This document shows, piece by piece, positions 36,267-47,262 of a DNA stretch of 64,000 nt. Under the pieces are notes generated by a model. The model did not search any database and was not told the origin of the DNA. It worked only from the letters and a program-made list of their open reading frames with translations. Position 1 is the first letter of the stretch, and the number at the start of each line of letters is the position of its first letter. Source of the stretch: Circinella umbellata (lineage: Eukaryota > Mucoromycota > Mucoromycetes > Mucorales > Lichtheimiaceae); assembly GCA_025093555.1 (NCBI GenBank), contig JAIWNF010000038.1:186001-250000 (forward strand). Direction: 5' to 3'. The position numbers and the translations under genes were made by a program.

Positions 36267-37122
36267 TCAATCATTTCTAACAGAAACTCTACGAGATGAA
36301 TGAGAAATTGGTGTTACGTATGGAATAATATGTACTTTACTTGCTAACTGATTAACATTTAACTTTATAGTATTCATTTCTGTAGATATCGACCGTTTTT
36401 CTTGTTTTTGTTCTTGAAATCGTCGACGCTTATTTGAGAATGAAACAATTTCATCTTTTTCAAGCTGTTCTTGTCCTAATAGACGATAATCAGATGTATT
36501 TACTTTAGGTGTTTGATGTTGTGCTGGTCGTGATAATGAAAGTGTTGTAGATGATATTTGATTTTTCGATACTGTCGTGCTAATAACATATCCTATATTT
36601 AAAAGTTTATTAACTAAATTTTCCATTATATGATAGAATCGATATTTATAGAAATATAAACTCACCTTTATTCATTCCTTGTATAACTTGACACCCACCA
36701 CCACCATCGCCAAAAAATTGTTCATTTTCAGAAAACACTGCTTCTGAGGGTCGTTTATAACTAAAAAACCGACTATGACGCCGTAAAGGTCGTAATACAC
36801 CTGAATTTTGAATATTACTTTCTCCTCTCCGTTCAGATTCTCTCATTAGATGCTTTTTCTCCTCAACGAGATAACTATCATATATGTCTCTTTTCCATGC
36901 AGCTCCATGTTGTGGGTGATGTATCAATAACGAAATATAGTTTCTTGTGGCACGGTAAGTGCAAACTTCAAACTTATGATCATAATATCGAAGTAGATCG
37001 TCTTGAGTCATTGGAAACATTGGAGGTTGATCTTTACCAATACGTTCAGGACGATGTTCCTGGACAAAACGTTTGTAATGAATAATAGCAGTTCGATATT
37101 TCTCTGAAAATGATTTTCCCAT
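36267..37122 (-). CDS. Uncharacterised paralogue B of the local two-member family, 260 aa
   Basis: Exons 37122-36666 and 36592-36267 (intron phase 1). The paralogue of the gene at 23271-24158. Shared motifs in order: HYKRFVQEHRPERI against YHRFILYYYPERL, PMFPMTQDDLLRYYDHK against LFPMTVHDLCTYIDYK, RNYISLLIHHPQHG against QKHISVLQHHPDHG, a K-G residue pair exactly at the intron, and VNQLASKVHIIPYVTPI against VNEWADRVSIVPSMTPV near the C-terminus. The linker between is unrelated and basic rather than acidic. Function unknown; a SAM-like helical DNA-binding role is a guess from the N-terminal block. The start was chosen at MGKSFSEKY because the frame above it is a 5' leader. Confidence 0.8.
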
Positions 37123-38977
37123 GATAAATAATGTTAATTTAAATAAATAAATAAAAGGAGACAAAACGTCTATATTTTTATATGTAAACAAGTTGACACG
37201 AAAAAAAAAAAAATCAAAACAGCGACGCGAGATTCTTCTTTACACGAACCAAGAATACCTTTGAGAGTTACCGAAATATTTCGCGACATGCTTATCACCT
37301 AGGGTAATAGTATCCTGGAAAAATTTACACAGGGTTTTTGTTTTTTTGACGAGAGTGACAATTAAAAAAAGTAGAATAGTTGTTACAACTGAAAACTATC
37401 AATAAAAAAAATAGGGGCTGACTTGTATATTGCTGTCTCGTGAACACTTTTGTTTTGTTTTTGTCTGAGAGTTGTAAATGATAACTTCAATAACTTGATA
37501 AAATCACATGATAAATTTAGAATAAACATATCGTATATTTAAAAATACTTGTAATAAAGAACAAAATATAGATTAAATAGGTACATTAACTATTAAGAAA
37601 GAAGTGAAGTGTGTATTTTTATATAAGCTACATGCTATTTTCAAATCACATTCAGAATCATAAATAGCAGTGTATACGTAGTGTGTCTACTTCCATTAAT
37701 TGAAAGTATCATTTATGTAAAATAATGCGTAGAATTGAAGTAAAAGATACGTACCTACCCATAATTAGCATACTGATAATTACGAATTATGCAAAATAGA
37801 AATATACGTATGAGTTATTCACACAATGAAAAAGCTCATATACGTACGTTGGTGAATTTGCTTTTGTTGTCGATGTCTGGTAATCCGTCCCCCAAGTGAT
37901 ATTTCATTTATTCACACTATAAACCAATTGATATTACTATTAAAAACTTTCTTTCACATATAGGTACTCCATAGGCTTTTCAAAAGTAATAACAAACCGT
38001 AACGTATTTCTTCACCATTGCATACTCAAATGCATTTATAATATGTTTCTTGTTGTCAGTTTGATGAACCAAGTATATACTAATTGATTTTTATTGTCCT
38101 ACATACAGTATTGTCTTAACTAACAAATTATGGGATCTTCAGTCAAATGCTCATGCTATTAATGAACTATCAGATATGAAAAAGAAAAATACATCTTGTT
38201 TAGATCACAGAATGAAAAAATTCAATGCATGAGAGGGAAAGAAAAAGGATATTAGATGTTGTTAATGCATTTATTATTATGTCTGCTAGAAAATAATTAA
38301 CAATGATATACAAATAATAATAACAAGTATTAATAAAGATCGAGAAAGTGCCAACAAACTTTTACGTAAGTATTTTGATATATATTGACCGTATGACATT
38401 ATTACTTGTATTACTTTACAAATACAGTAAGTCTTATATTCATTCTTGATAGACTAAAAGAACCAGTACGTAATAAGAAAAACAAGCTTATCCAAATCTT
38501 GAAGATGGGTATATAAATCATATAAATCTAATGTGAAAATAGTTTACTGTACATATAATTTTTTTTTTTTGCTTTCACTACGTATGGGTGATATATTATA
38601 ATATATAGTTTATTTTTAATCCGATGAATTCACCGTAAAAACCAACGTTTACTTCGGAATTGTCACACATGACATCTTGTTTTTTTTTTCTTTCATGGAT
38701 TATTGTATTGGTGGGAAAAGAGAGTATATAGTATTATTACGTATTATTATGAGAGATAAAACAAACGGACATTAGGAAACAGGAAAAATCCGAATTTGGG
38801 CAAATTTATTATAAACAACAGCGCAACATCCATCATGCAAAGTGTACTTTGATTTCTTGTATATAAAAGCAACACGTAGGTTCTTTCTTATAAATTTCTA
38901 TTATACTAAATAGTAATCTCTTTATCGTTACTTATCTACTTACTTATTCACCACCTACTACATATTTATCAGAATAC
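37123..38977. other. Intergenic, gene-free, rich in ACGTA motifs
   Basis: About 1.85 kb without a supportable ORF. AT-rich sequence is dotted with TACGT/ACGTA sites (for example near 37752, 37807, 37846, 38364, 38467, 38579, 38739). The last 120 bp contain the probable promoter of the pectinesterase pseudogene. Confidence 0.55.
38860..38868 (+). promoter_or_regulatory. TATA box of the pectinesterase locus
   Basis: TATATAAAA lies about 130 bp upstream of the first coding sequence of the pectinesterase pseudogene, in the correct orientation. It is the clearest TATA-like element next to a gene in the window; assignment is by motif and spacing only. Confidence 0.5.
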
Positions 38978-38993
38978 ATGTTGATTAGTATAA

Positions 38994-40549
38994 ATAACTA
39001 CTGGTCTTCTTCTATTTTGTTTTAGTTTATTATCTACTTTTGTCAACATTACAACCGCTGCTATTATTGCCAAGACCAACAATATTATTACAGTTAGCAA
39101 ACAAAACAAAAATGCTGATTTCGATACTGTATGTTTGTTATTTACCAAGTATTACGTATTTTACATTTTCACGAAGAATTTTAGTATAGTATTATTAACT
39201 AATATCCTTTTTTTAATTGTTACGTACGAATTTAGATGTGACAAATAACTCCCCCCCCACTTCCTAGATAACTGCTGCTTTGGCTTAAGTACCAGGTAAC
39301 AAAGAAGTATATGGAAATTGCAATTGATTCTGGAATTTTATGAAGAACAACTGATTATTGAACGATCAGGTCCTATAATTTTCCGTGGAAAAATAAATAA
39401 TAATAATCATGACGGGATTATATCGACAACATCGTCTTCATATAAAGATAACACTGTAACATTGACATGAAATCAAAGTACAGGTGATGCCTATGCCGTA
39501 TGTATATATCACAGAATGAATATATAACATTAGTACTATTCAATTTGTTTTTATTATTGCTATCTGAATTGTACATGTTTTTTTGTCTGTCGTTCATTAC
39601 CATCAATGACACTATATATATATATATATATACATAAATATAATAGGAAAACAGTGATGAAGATACTGCAGTAGTTGTTGTCAAAACCAATGGATTCCAT
39701 GCCTATAATATTAACTTTAATCAAACTTTCGGTCTTGGTTTTGATGGACCTCAAACTGTTGCAGCTACTATCGAGGCAGATCAAACTGTATTTGATCAAT
39801 GTTTGTTTACAAGTTATCAGGATACATTATTCGTTGGTAATACAACATGGACTAGAAGACAATACTTTAAAGAAAGTTATATTGCAGGAGGTTCGTATGG
39901 AATATATCCTTTATTACTTCTCTTTAAAATACTATACAAAATAGTTTCTTTAGTCAATGTTTATATGTGAAAATAATGATAATGGAAATATAATCTAGTA
40001 GACTAAAATGACAATTTATAACAGCGGTAGACTTTATTTTTGGTAATTCCTCCACCTATTTTGATAAATGTATCATCGCTTCGAACGGACCAGGCGATAT
40101 TTCAGCACAAAAACGTCAATTTCATGATGAAAAGTCGAAAATTCCTTCTGCTATGATATTCAATAAAGGTCAACTTATTACAGATTGGAATACCAATGGT
40201 GTTGATATTAAAGGAAAACAAGACTTGGGAAGACCTTGGAGAAAATATTATAAAGTTATTTATATGAATTCTTATATTGGAGATCATATCAAACCAGAGG
40301 GCTGGGGTGATTGGTATTCAAGTACTTTGGGTGATTATTCCTATGTTGAATACTTGGAATTTAATAATTCAGGGCCTGGTTCATGGGAAATGGGAAATTA
40401 TTTGTTACCTTTGTTAAACATAGTTATATGAAATTTTCCTAATGTTTTTTTTTATCAATTGAATAACATTTGAATTATTATTACAGAATGTGGAAGCAAG
40501 AGAAAGTGATAATTATACAAGATTAATTGATTATCAAGAAGCTACGTAA
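38994..40549 (+). pseudogene. Disrupted pectinesterase (pectin methylesterase, CE8)
   Basis: Secreted carbohydrate esterase family 8 enzyme that removes methyl groups from pectin. Exon-like pieces follow each other: a hydrophobic leader GLLLFCFSLLSTFV then NNIITVSKQNKNADFDT (about 39000-39127), a segment from about 39268 to 39497 with EEQLIIERSGPIIFRG, 39646-39891 with the QTVAATIEADQ and YQDTLF region, about 40025-40431 with VDFIFG and LGRPW, and a terminal piece ending RLIDYQEAT at 40549. Damage: no ATG for the leader (ATA where a start is expected, with a stop three bases upstream), in-frame TAA at about 39286, at least one frameshift between 39300 and 39350, and TGA at 39468-39470. The catalytic-region motifs are intact, so inactivation looks recent. 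A sequencing error cannot explain all the lesions. Confidence 0.85.
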
Positions 40550-41230
40550 ACAATATAATTTAAAAATTTGGTATAGCTCTGATATATCCTGGCTTGTAGA
40601 ATATATATAATATATAATAATAAAAAAAGCAAATTACATATAATGCTATCTTTTAATCAAAGCAAAACAAATAATATCCCGAAATATATATATGTATGTA
40701 TATATATAGGTGATGGTAGTAGTGGTGATTTTTTTTTGTTTGGTGTTATTATGATTTACAAGATAGAAATTAACTCTACATATAATTCATGGATGTATTG
40801 CCCCTTTTTGAAAAAAAAATACCATTGTAGTATTATAAATATTAAAAGAGTCAACTTGATATGTATATTTATGTAATGTTAGTTCGTAACAAGATGATGA
40901 TCACTAACAATAAATGATCATGAATAGTAATAATATGAAAAACCCTAATTTGTGGGATAAAATATCTTAAATGACGGAACTACTCTCTTTCAAATTTAGT
41001 CTTAAAAAAAAAGAGAAAGAGTACTTTTCAAGATTTTACTTTCAACAAGCAAACTTATTTCAAACTGCACTTGATCATAAAACTTTTTTATTATATTTTA
41101 TCAACTCATCCTTGTCTTTCGTCTTTTTTTTTCCCCCCTCTCTTTTTACTTCATTTATAACCCTTTTTCATAACATATTCATCAAAAACTCTCCCTCATA
41201 CCCCCTTCCTTTTTTTTTATACGAAACAAA
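40550..41230. other. Intergenic
   Basis: Spacer between the pectinesterase pseudogene and the LIM gene. AT-rich; the small frames at 40643-40876 and 40971-41234 have the composition of non-coding DNA. Pyrimidine-rich CT tracts at 41125-41220 form the 5' leader of the LIM gene. Confidence 0.55.
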
Positions 41231-43065
41231 ATGAGTTATTGTCAACGTTGTGGCGAACTTAATCGTTCAGATACTAAATGCAAAAAATGTGGCAATCCTT
41301 TACAACATTGTATGTAGTTACATTATTATTAAAGCTATTCACTTGGTGTCTTTAAATCTCTCCCTGAATTAATCTATTGTTCTTGATATATAAAAGAATT
41401 AACTCAAATTTTAAAATATTCCGAATAGCAACAACTTCTTCACCTTCCATGTCTGCTTTACGTACACCAAAGATTGATCGATGGCAATCAAGGTATGATA
41501 AAATATAGTAAGAATAGAGTGTGGATAATTTCTAATGATATCAAATTCATTATCATAGTTATTTGGGTAGTTTTATGGCTCTCGATAGTTTACTTTCACC
41601 ATCACCAGGACTAGCAACATCAGGAGATGATAATTCATATATTACTAATAATAATACAACACCTTCTTCTCCTGCATCATCTACAACATCCACCTCTTCC
41701 TTATTGAGTCGATCACGAAGAACTACTTTATCGTCGTTATGGGATACTAATAAACGGGTTGCACCATCACCAAGGCCCCCTGCAGCATCTACCATGACAA
41801 CAAAACCTATTATTAAAACTCACAATAAAAAAATTTGTCCAGAATGTAACAAGTCATTATCGGGAAAAACTGTACGATTACCTGATAGTTCAACACGATA
41901 TCATTGGGAATGTCTCAAATGTACTTTTTGTCGTGAACCTTTTGAAAATACCTCATTTTATACTGATAATGCTAATCGAATTTATCATCCAAAGGTTAGT
42001 ATTAGTAACAACAATATATATTATGATGATAAAAAAAGTTAATAATCAGATTATTATCTCATTTACACATAAACTTTTCATTTTTTTTTTGTTTAGTGTT
42101 CACCAATGACTATGAGTAAAAATTGTTTACGTTGTTCAACCGAAATTAATGATGCATATCTTGTGATACATAATAGAGTGTTACATCCAAAAGTAATTAT
42201 AATTTCCTATCTAAACCTTTCTCTTTCATACAAAAAAAAACGTTACTAGGTTATAATATTCCCAATTTATTATATAGTGTTTTCGATGTACTTCTTGTCA
42301 AAAAGTATTACAACCTTCGACTGTTTATACCGATGCAAAAACCGCTGTTTATTGTCAACCTTGTTCAAATAAAAATATCAATGAGAAACAAGTAGATCAT
42401 TCCCAATCAGCAACAAGACAAACCAAGATTGTACCACAACTTCATCCACCTCCTCAATCTTATTCATTACCCATTACTGATTCAATGGATCGGTTATCAT
42501 TAGCACCAAGTAGTATAAGTGGAGAAAGTCGACCAAGTAGTCAAACGTCATCACCTATCACTTCTTCACCTGGGTCGCCTACTACAACAATAACAAATAC
42601 ACCTATTATTTCTTCTTGTTCTTCTCCATCTCCAGCAAACTCAGGGGGAGTGGTTAAACCGTCGTCTCTTATGAGTCGTCGTGGTAGACCACTACCAAAA
42701 TTTGGACTGAGAAAAATATGTGCTGGATGTACACAAAAAATAATTTCAGTTCACGAAGAAAAGCCAGGACCCAGAGCTACCCGATGGCATAAAAAATGTC
42801 TTTCGTGTAGTCGGTGTTCAAAAGTATTAGATTCAGCAGCAGTTGTGCATGAAAGTGCTACTACGGGAGGATTAGATCCATGGTGTACCATATGTCTCGT
42901 AAGTAAAAAAAAATATATATAGAACTAATTCTCGTTGGTTTTCATTTTTATTTCTAACTTTTTTTTTGATATTATATTTATAAATTATAGCTTGTAAAGA
43001 AAAAAGATGGTAATACATCTACTACGAATAGAGCCATAACGACAAATACTTTAACAACATGTTAA
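41231..43065 (+). CDS. Three-LIM-domain protein
   Basis: LIM-domain adaptor, probably cytoskeletal or signalling. Six exons (41231-41309, 41429-41492, 41559-41994, 42097-42192, 42278-42898, 42991-43065) give 456 aa. The N-terminus MSYCQRCGELNRSDTKCKKCG is a small Cys4 motif of the kind seen at the start of some fungal LIM proteins. A Ser/Thr/Pro-rich linker follows, then LIM1 (ICPECNKSLSGKTVRL...YHWECLKCTFC), LIM2 (CLRCSTEINDAYLVI...CFRCTSCQ), a second disordered linker with many SP/TP sites, and LIM3 (ICAGCTQKII...RWHKKCLSCSRC...WCTICL). Exon boundaries fall between zinc modules. No catalytic domain is present. No specific orthologue can be named. Confidence 0.88.
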
Positions 43066-43646
43066 TAATAATAATATTAATAATAATAATAACAATAATA
43101 ACAACAATAATAATAATAATGTTTAATAATATTTAATAATACGTACGTAATTAGTAAAATAGTATATTTAGTGATTAGAAAAACAACGATGCAAAATGTG
43201 CTTTATATTTATGTTTAGCTGCAGGATTGAAAATAAAAAATAGGGGAATCAATGATTATTATATATTCTCCTCAAAAAGAAAAAAAAAATAACAGAAATG
43301 CAAACCTTCTTTTCTTTTTATCCCCTTCGTTCTCCCTCCCCTTCCCCCTTTCTTTTTCTTCTTCTTCTCTTTTCTTCTCTTGATTAACTTTATTTAATTC
43401 ATTAAAAAAAAAAGGGAACAGAGAAAACGTCTTATTTTTTTTTATCAATCCCCTGTTTTATTTTTTATCTCTTTCTCTCTCTATCTTTTTTTTTTTTTTT
43501 TGCGTCTCTCCTTCGTTCAACAATTCATCTATATCTGTCAATCTTTTTTTTAATACATACATACACATAGACACATAGACACATAGATACATCTATATAT
43601 ATATATATATATATATTCTTTATCTCTGTCTCTCCATAATAATATA
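43066..43646. other. Intergenic
   Basis: 3' end of the LIM gene with (AAT)n repeats at 43066-43135, then CT-rich leader sequence of the RING-CH gene including an (AT)n run at about 43594-43616 and tandem ACACATAG hexamer-like units at 43560-43585. No gene supported. Confidence 0.6.
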
Positions 43647-44546
43647 ATGCATTATTCAGGCTCACCTACTGATTTATTGAATCCACCACCTTATGCAATT
43701 CAAGAAAGACGATCTAGCCATAAACGACGACCTTGTTCAATTTGTACAACTACTTATATTTCTTCCTCATCATCTTCATCGTCATCGTCTTTTAATAATA
43801 ATAATAATCAACAACAAAAGAATCATCCACCTTTTTTTCCTATTATGCCGTACCTTATTCATAAAAATCGACCTCATTATATTCGAACGTGTCCCTGTCC
43901 ACAAAAAGTTCATTTGACATGTCTTACTCATTTTAGACAAAAACAAATTGATTGTCAATTATGTGGATATATATACAAAACTCGATTACGATTATTTACG
44001 AGTCGATGGATTTGTCTATTAGCTCATTTACTTAGTCTGGGATCCGTTGTAGGTCTTATATTTGGTCTTGCACAATTGGGATCTGCTTTAGATAAATTAG
44101 GTCTTGGAAATGAAGCAGGGTCTAAATTAGATGGTGATGAAACTTGGCAAGATCATGAATTACAAGAAATTATGGAATGGTTAGAATTAGTTCATTATGC
44201 TACAGGGGCTGCTGGTGAAGCGTTACTGGGACTAGTTTATATCGTTGGTGTCTGTGGCGTGATTGGATTAGAACGAACGGTGCATGTATTAAATGATATT
44301 ATTCATGTGAACTTGGAACCATTATTATATAAACAAGATAATACAAATACAATGCCAGAATGGCTACGCAAAACATTAATTTGTACTTGTTTAACATTAA
44401 TAGGATTAACATTAGGCACCTATTTATTATTTTATTCTTGGATATGGGCTTGTTTATTACAACATTTATGTTCTCGTATACTTAATATGAAACCCTTATC
44501 CTCTTCATCATCTAATAATAATAATAATAATTCTTCAAAAGTATAA
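43647..44546 (+). CDS. RING-CH (MARCH-like) membrane protein
   Basis: Probable membrane-bound ubiquitin ligase of the RING-CH type. Single exon, 299 aa. The zinc ligands follow the C4HC3 order: C30, C33, then a long Ser/Asn/Gln insert, C82, C84, H89, C92, C103, C106 (CSIC...TCPCPQKVHLTCL...DCQLCGY). Hydrophobic segments follow at about residues 122-145, 190-207 and 246-270. The spacing between the second and third cysteines (48 residues) is long, because of homopolymer Ser and Asn runs. The last 25 residues are Ser/Asn-rich. Other possibility: a structural zinc protein without ligase activity, but the Cys-X-Cys and membrane helices favour MARCH-like. Confidence 0.75.
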   Translation: MHYSGSPTDLLNPPPYAIQERRSSHKRRPCSICTTTYISSSSSSSSSSFNNNNNQQQKNHPPFFPIMPYLIHKNRPHYIRTCPCPQKVHLTCLTHFRQKQIDCQLCGYIYKTRLRLFTSRWICLLAHLLSLGSVVGLIFGLAQLGSALDKLGLGNEAGSKLDGDETWQDHELQEIMEWLELVHYATGAAGEALLGLVYIVGVCGVIGLERTVHVLNDIIHVNLEPLLYKQDNTNTMPEWLRKTLICTCLTLIGLTLGTYLLFYSWIWACLLQHLCSRILNMKPLSSSSSNNNNNNSSKV

Positions 44547-45037
44547 TTATAGTAATCAAGCCAAAAAAAAAATATTATTTTTAAATGTAATTTTATTTAT
44601 CTATCTGTTTACATTATTTTCTGAACATAATGTTACACTTTTTCAGTGTTCTTTTTTTTATTCTTCTAGAACCCCTCCCCCCCTCAAAAAAAAACCATAA
44701 AAGATCAGCTCATTGTATTTAGCATGAAATTTGAGGAGAACCACAAAAAGAAAAAAAAACGCATTGGTATTATTTACCGAGCGTAAATGGTAGTATATAT
44801 ATAAATATATTAAGAAAGAAAGAAAGAAAGAAAAACAAGGAGAACAAATTTACTTAATCACTCATAAAATAATGATTTATGCATTCTGTATATACATAAT
44901 TGATGATGGGTACTTGGTTGATTTGTTTTCTACGATTATATATAATATATATAAATAATGATATAGACATACACCTTTCTTCGTCATCATTATCATTATC
45001 ATTTTTTTTTTCATCTTCTTTTTTATAATTTATAACA
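44547..45037. other. Intergenic
   Basis: Spacer between the RING-CH and homeodomain genes with an (AAAG)n run at 44812-44835 and an AT-rich TATA-like stretch near 44790-44810. No gene supported. Confidence 0.55.
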
Positions 45038-45823
45038 ATGGATAATAATACAATAAGACAACAAAATGATGATGACAGTAGTGTTGAATCATGGTCACCT
45101 ACTATTAAATCACGTTGGCGATTTTCAATTGAAGAATTACGTGTTTTAGAAACAACTTATCATCATTCATCTAATCCAAGACAAGAAATTATCAATCAAC
45201 TTGCTTATACATTACAATGTCCAAAGAAAACAGTAACAACATGGTTTCAGAACAGACGTGCTAAATTGAAAAGACAAAGACTTTTGGAAGAACAAAAAGA
45301 ACAACAAAAAGAATCATTAGGAGTATCAGAACAACAGCAACAACAACCATCATTTATTCAACAGGATTATTATCCATTATTAAATCCTGAAATAGATGGC
45401 CATTACCAAGAATGGTTATTACAAGAACAAGAACAAGAACGACAACTTGATAATACACTGTGTTATAACACTATAAATTCTAATATTTCACAAGAACAAT
45501 CTTTATCATTTATGAATACGGGTAATATTCTCACAAGTCAAGAACAAGAACATTATAATGAAAATGAAAATGATGTATTACATAATTATCCATTTCAACA
45601 AACAGAAGCAAGAATAATGAATGACCAACAACAACCACAACGGGGATTTTTCGATAATTCAACATCATGCTTATATTGTTCTATGCAACATGAACATCAA
45701 CATTATCATTATGAAAACATAACGGATAGTATATTTCCGATTGATAATGAATATAATCATTGCACAACAAATAATCCTATTCCTTATTATAATACTGATA
45801 ATACATTTTCTTTTTCATTCTAA
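45038..45823 (+). CDS. Homeodomain transcription factor
   Basis: Sequence-specific DNA-binding protein. Single exon, 261 aa. The homeodomain spans about residues 24-80: RWRFSIEELRVLETTY, a helix-2 region, and recognition helix with KTVTTWFQNRRAKLKRQ (Trp, Phe, Asn and Arg of the invariant WFQNRR at 69-74). The loop has no three-residue TALE insertion. The remaining 180 residues are Gln/Asn/His/Glu-rich with no other domain, typical of a fungal activation region. The target genes cannot be inferred. Confidence 0.9.
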   Translation: MDNNTIRQQNDDDSSVESWSPTIKSRWRFSIEELRVLETTYHHSSNPRQEIINQLAYTLQCPKKTVTTWFQNRRAKLKRQRLLEEQKEQQKESLGVSEQQQQQPSFIQQDYYPLLNPEIDGHYQEWLLQEQEQERQLDNTLCYNTINSNISQEQSLSFMNTGNILTSQEQEHYNENENDVLHNYPFQQTEARIMNDQQQPQRGFFDNSTSCLYCSMQHEHQHYHYENITDSIFPIDNEYNHCTTNNPIPYYNTDNTFSFSF

Positions 45824-46228
45824 AAAAAAGAATTTATATTATATAAAGTTATTGTTTTCTTTCAAATAAAAAGATATATGTTTTTTTATATATAGTTGAG
45901 TTAGTAATAAATACTCTAATTATTATAAAATAAATCGTAAGTTATATATATTAACCAGTGTGTATCACTTTTTGTGATCAAGAGTCGATTTTTAACCTTA
46001 AAAAACCAACTTCTTTATAAAGTGGATTTTTTAAATCCGACAAGAAATACGACTATTTTTTTTTTAACTTTTGTTTCGTTACATTTAATAATACATTTCA
46101 ATCCTTTCCTCCATTATTTTTGTATAATTATTAACATTTCTTTCTTTTTAATTTAAAAAGATTTTGTATTATTTAAACTGTCTATTTCTTTGAAACGTAT
46201 ATATATATATATATTGAATTACAAAAAG
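45824..46228. other. Intergenic
   Basis: AT-rich spacer. No ORF or motif of interest beyond an AT repeat (46200-46214) just upstream of the next start codon. Confidence 0.55.
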
Positions 46229-46865
46229 ATGTTTGACCCTATTGAATATTTAAAAGAGAATCATTTATTGGGTCCTGTCGAATTTTTTAAAGCGGGTGGA
46301 TATTTAGCCAAAGTAGAAAAACAAGCTATAAAAAAATATCAAGATACTTGTATAAAATTAGCAATAGGTGAAAAATGTGAAGCCCAAAAATGGGCAAAAG
46401 AAGTAGTAGATGATAATTTTTTGGTAAATAGTTAAGAATCTCTTTTTACTTTGGATTTGAAATAGAAGAAATAATCCATTCTTTTTTTATTATTATTAGA
46501 TATTAGATACAGTTGAAGTACGTGAATTTTGGGATACAATGAAATTGAAAGAATCAAGTACAATTCGTGGGGTTCAAGAAATGCAATTACATAATTCTTT
46601 TATTGGTGATTATGCTGAAAAAATGGGTCAAAAGCATTTATTCATATCAACTTCATCTCAAGATCGTTTAGCTCAAAATGCATTAAAATTATTATTATTA
46701 TTAGCTTTATTATTATTAGTCATATTATTAGCTATACTACTTTTATATGTACTTCGATTACAATTTAATGATTGGAATATGCTTGATAATGGTCCTCTTA
46801 TAATTACTATATCATCATCATTATCACCATCACCCTCAAAACCTATGTTAATCAATAATGTATAA
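46229..46865 (+). CDS. Uncharacterised protein with one transmembrane segment, 186 aa
   Basis: Exons 46229-46423 and 46500-46865 join in phase 0. I do not recognise it. Residues 1-128 are soluble and charged (GPVEFFKAGGYLAKVEKQAI, WAKEVVDDNFL, EVREFWDTMK). Residues 129-150 form a strongly hydrophobic Leu-rich helix. The last 36 residues are polar, Ser/Pro-rich and end in INNV. The layout (no signal peptide, one C-terminal helix) suggests a tail-anchored or type II membrane protein facing the cytosol. Clean splice sites and phase continuity support a real gene. Confidence 0.7.
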
Positions 46866-47262
46866 TTTATCCCATACTCTATAGAACAACTTTATACTTA
46901 TATATTATTAATATATAAATCACTCGACTTGTAAATTCCTATTTCATAATATATAAATATATATACCTTTGATTCATTTTATACAACAAACTTTGTATAA
47001 GATAATATTCTTTTTTTCGGTATATGATTAAAAGCATGTCATTATGTAAAGAGTCTGTTTTTTTTTTAATTTTTGAATGCTTGTTACTATTGTTTTCTTT
47101 TTTTTTTTTTTAACTTTTTCTTTTATATTAAAAAAAAAGGATAGAGGAGCTTGTTAAATGAATGAAAAAAAAAAAAGAACAAAAGGTTTAATTGTTGTGT
47201 TGTGTTGTGTGTGTGTGTTTTTTTTGGGGGGAAGGGCGTGTGAGAAATGCTAAGGGGGGGAA
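46866..47262. other. Intergenic between convergent genes
   Basis: Shared 3' region with T tracts near 47058 and 47099-47112 and a (GTGT)n run at about 47192-47218. No gene supported. Confidence 0.6.

Noticed and set aside
40643..40876. 77-codon + strand frame downstream of the pectinesterase relic
   Set aside because: Begins in 3' spacer, contains AT repeat translation (YIYVCIYI) and has no homologous feature.
43647..44546. Viral K3/MIR-type immune modulator because of RING-CH plus membrane helices
   Set aside because: Cellular MARCH-type proteins share this architecture, and codon use and setting are those of the host genome.
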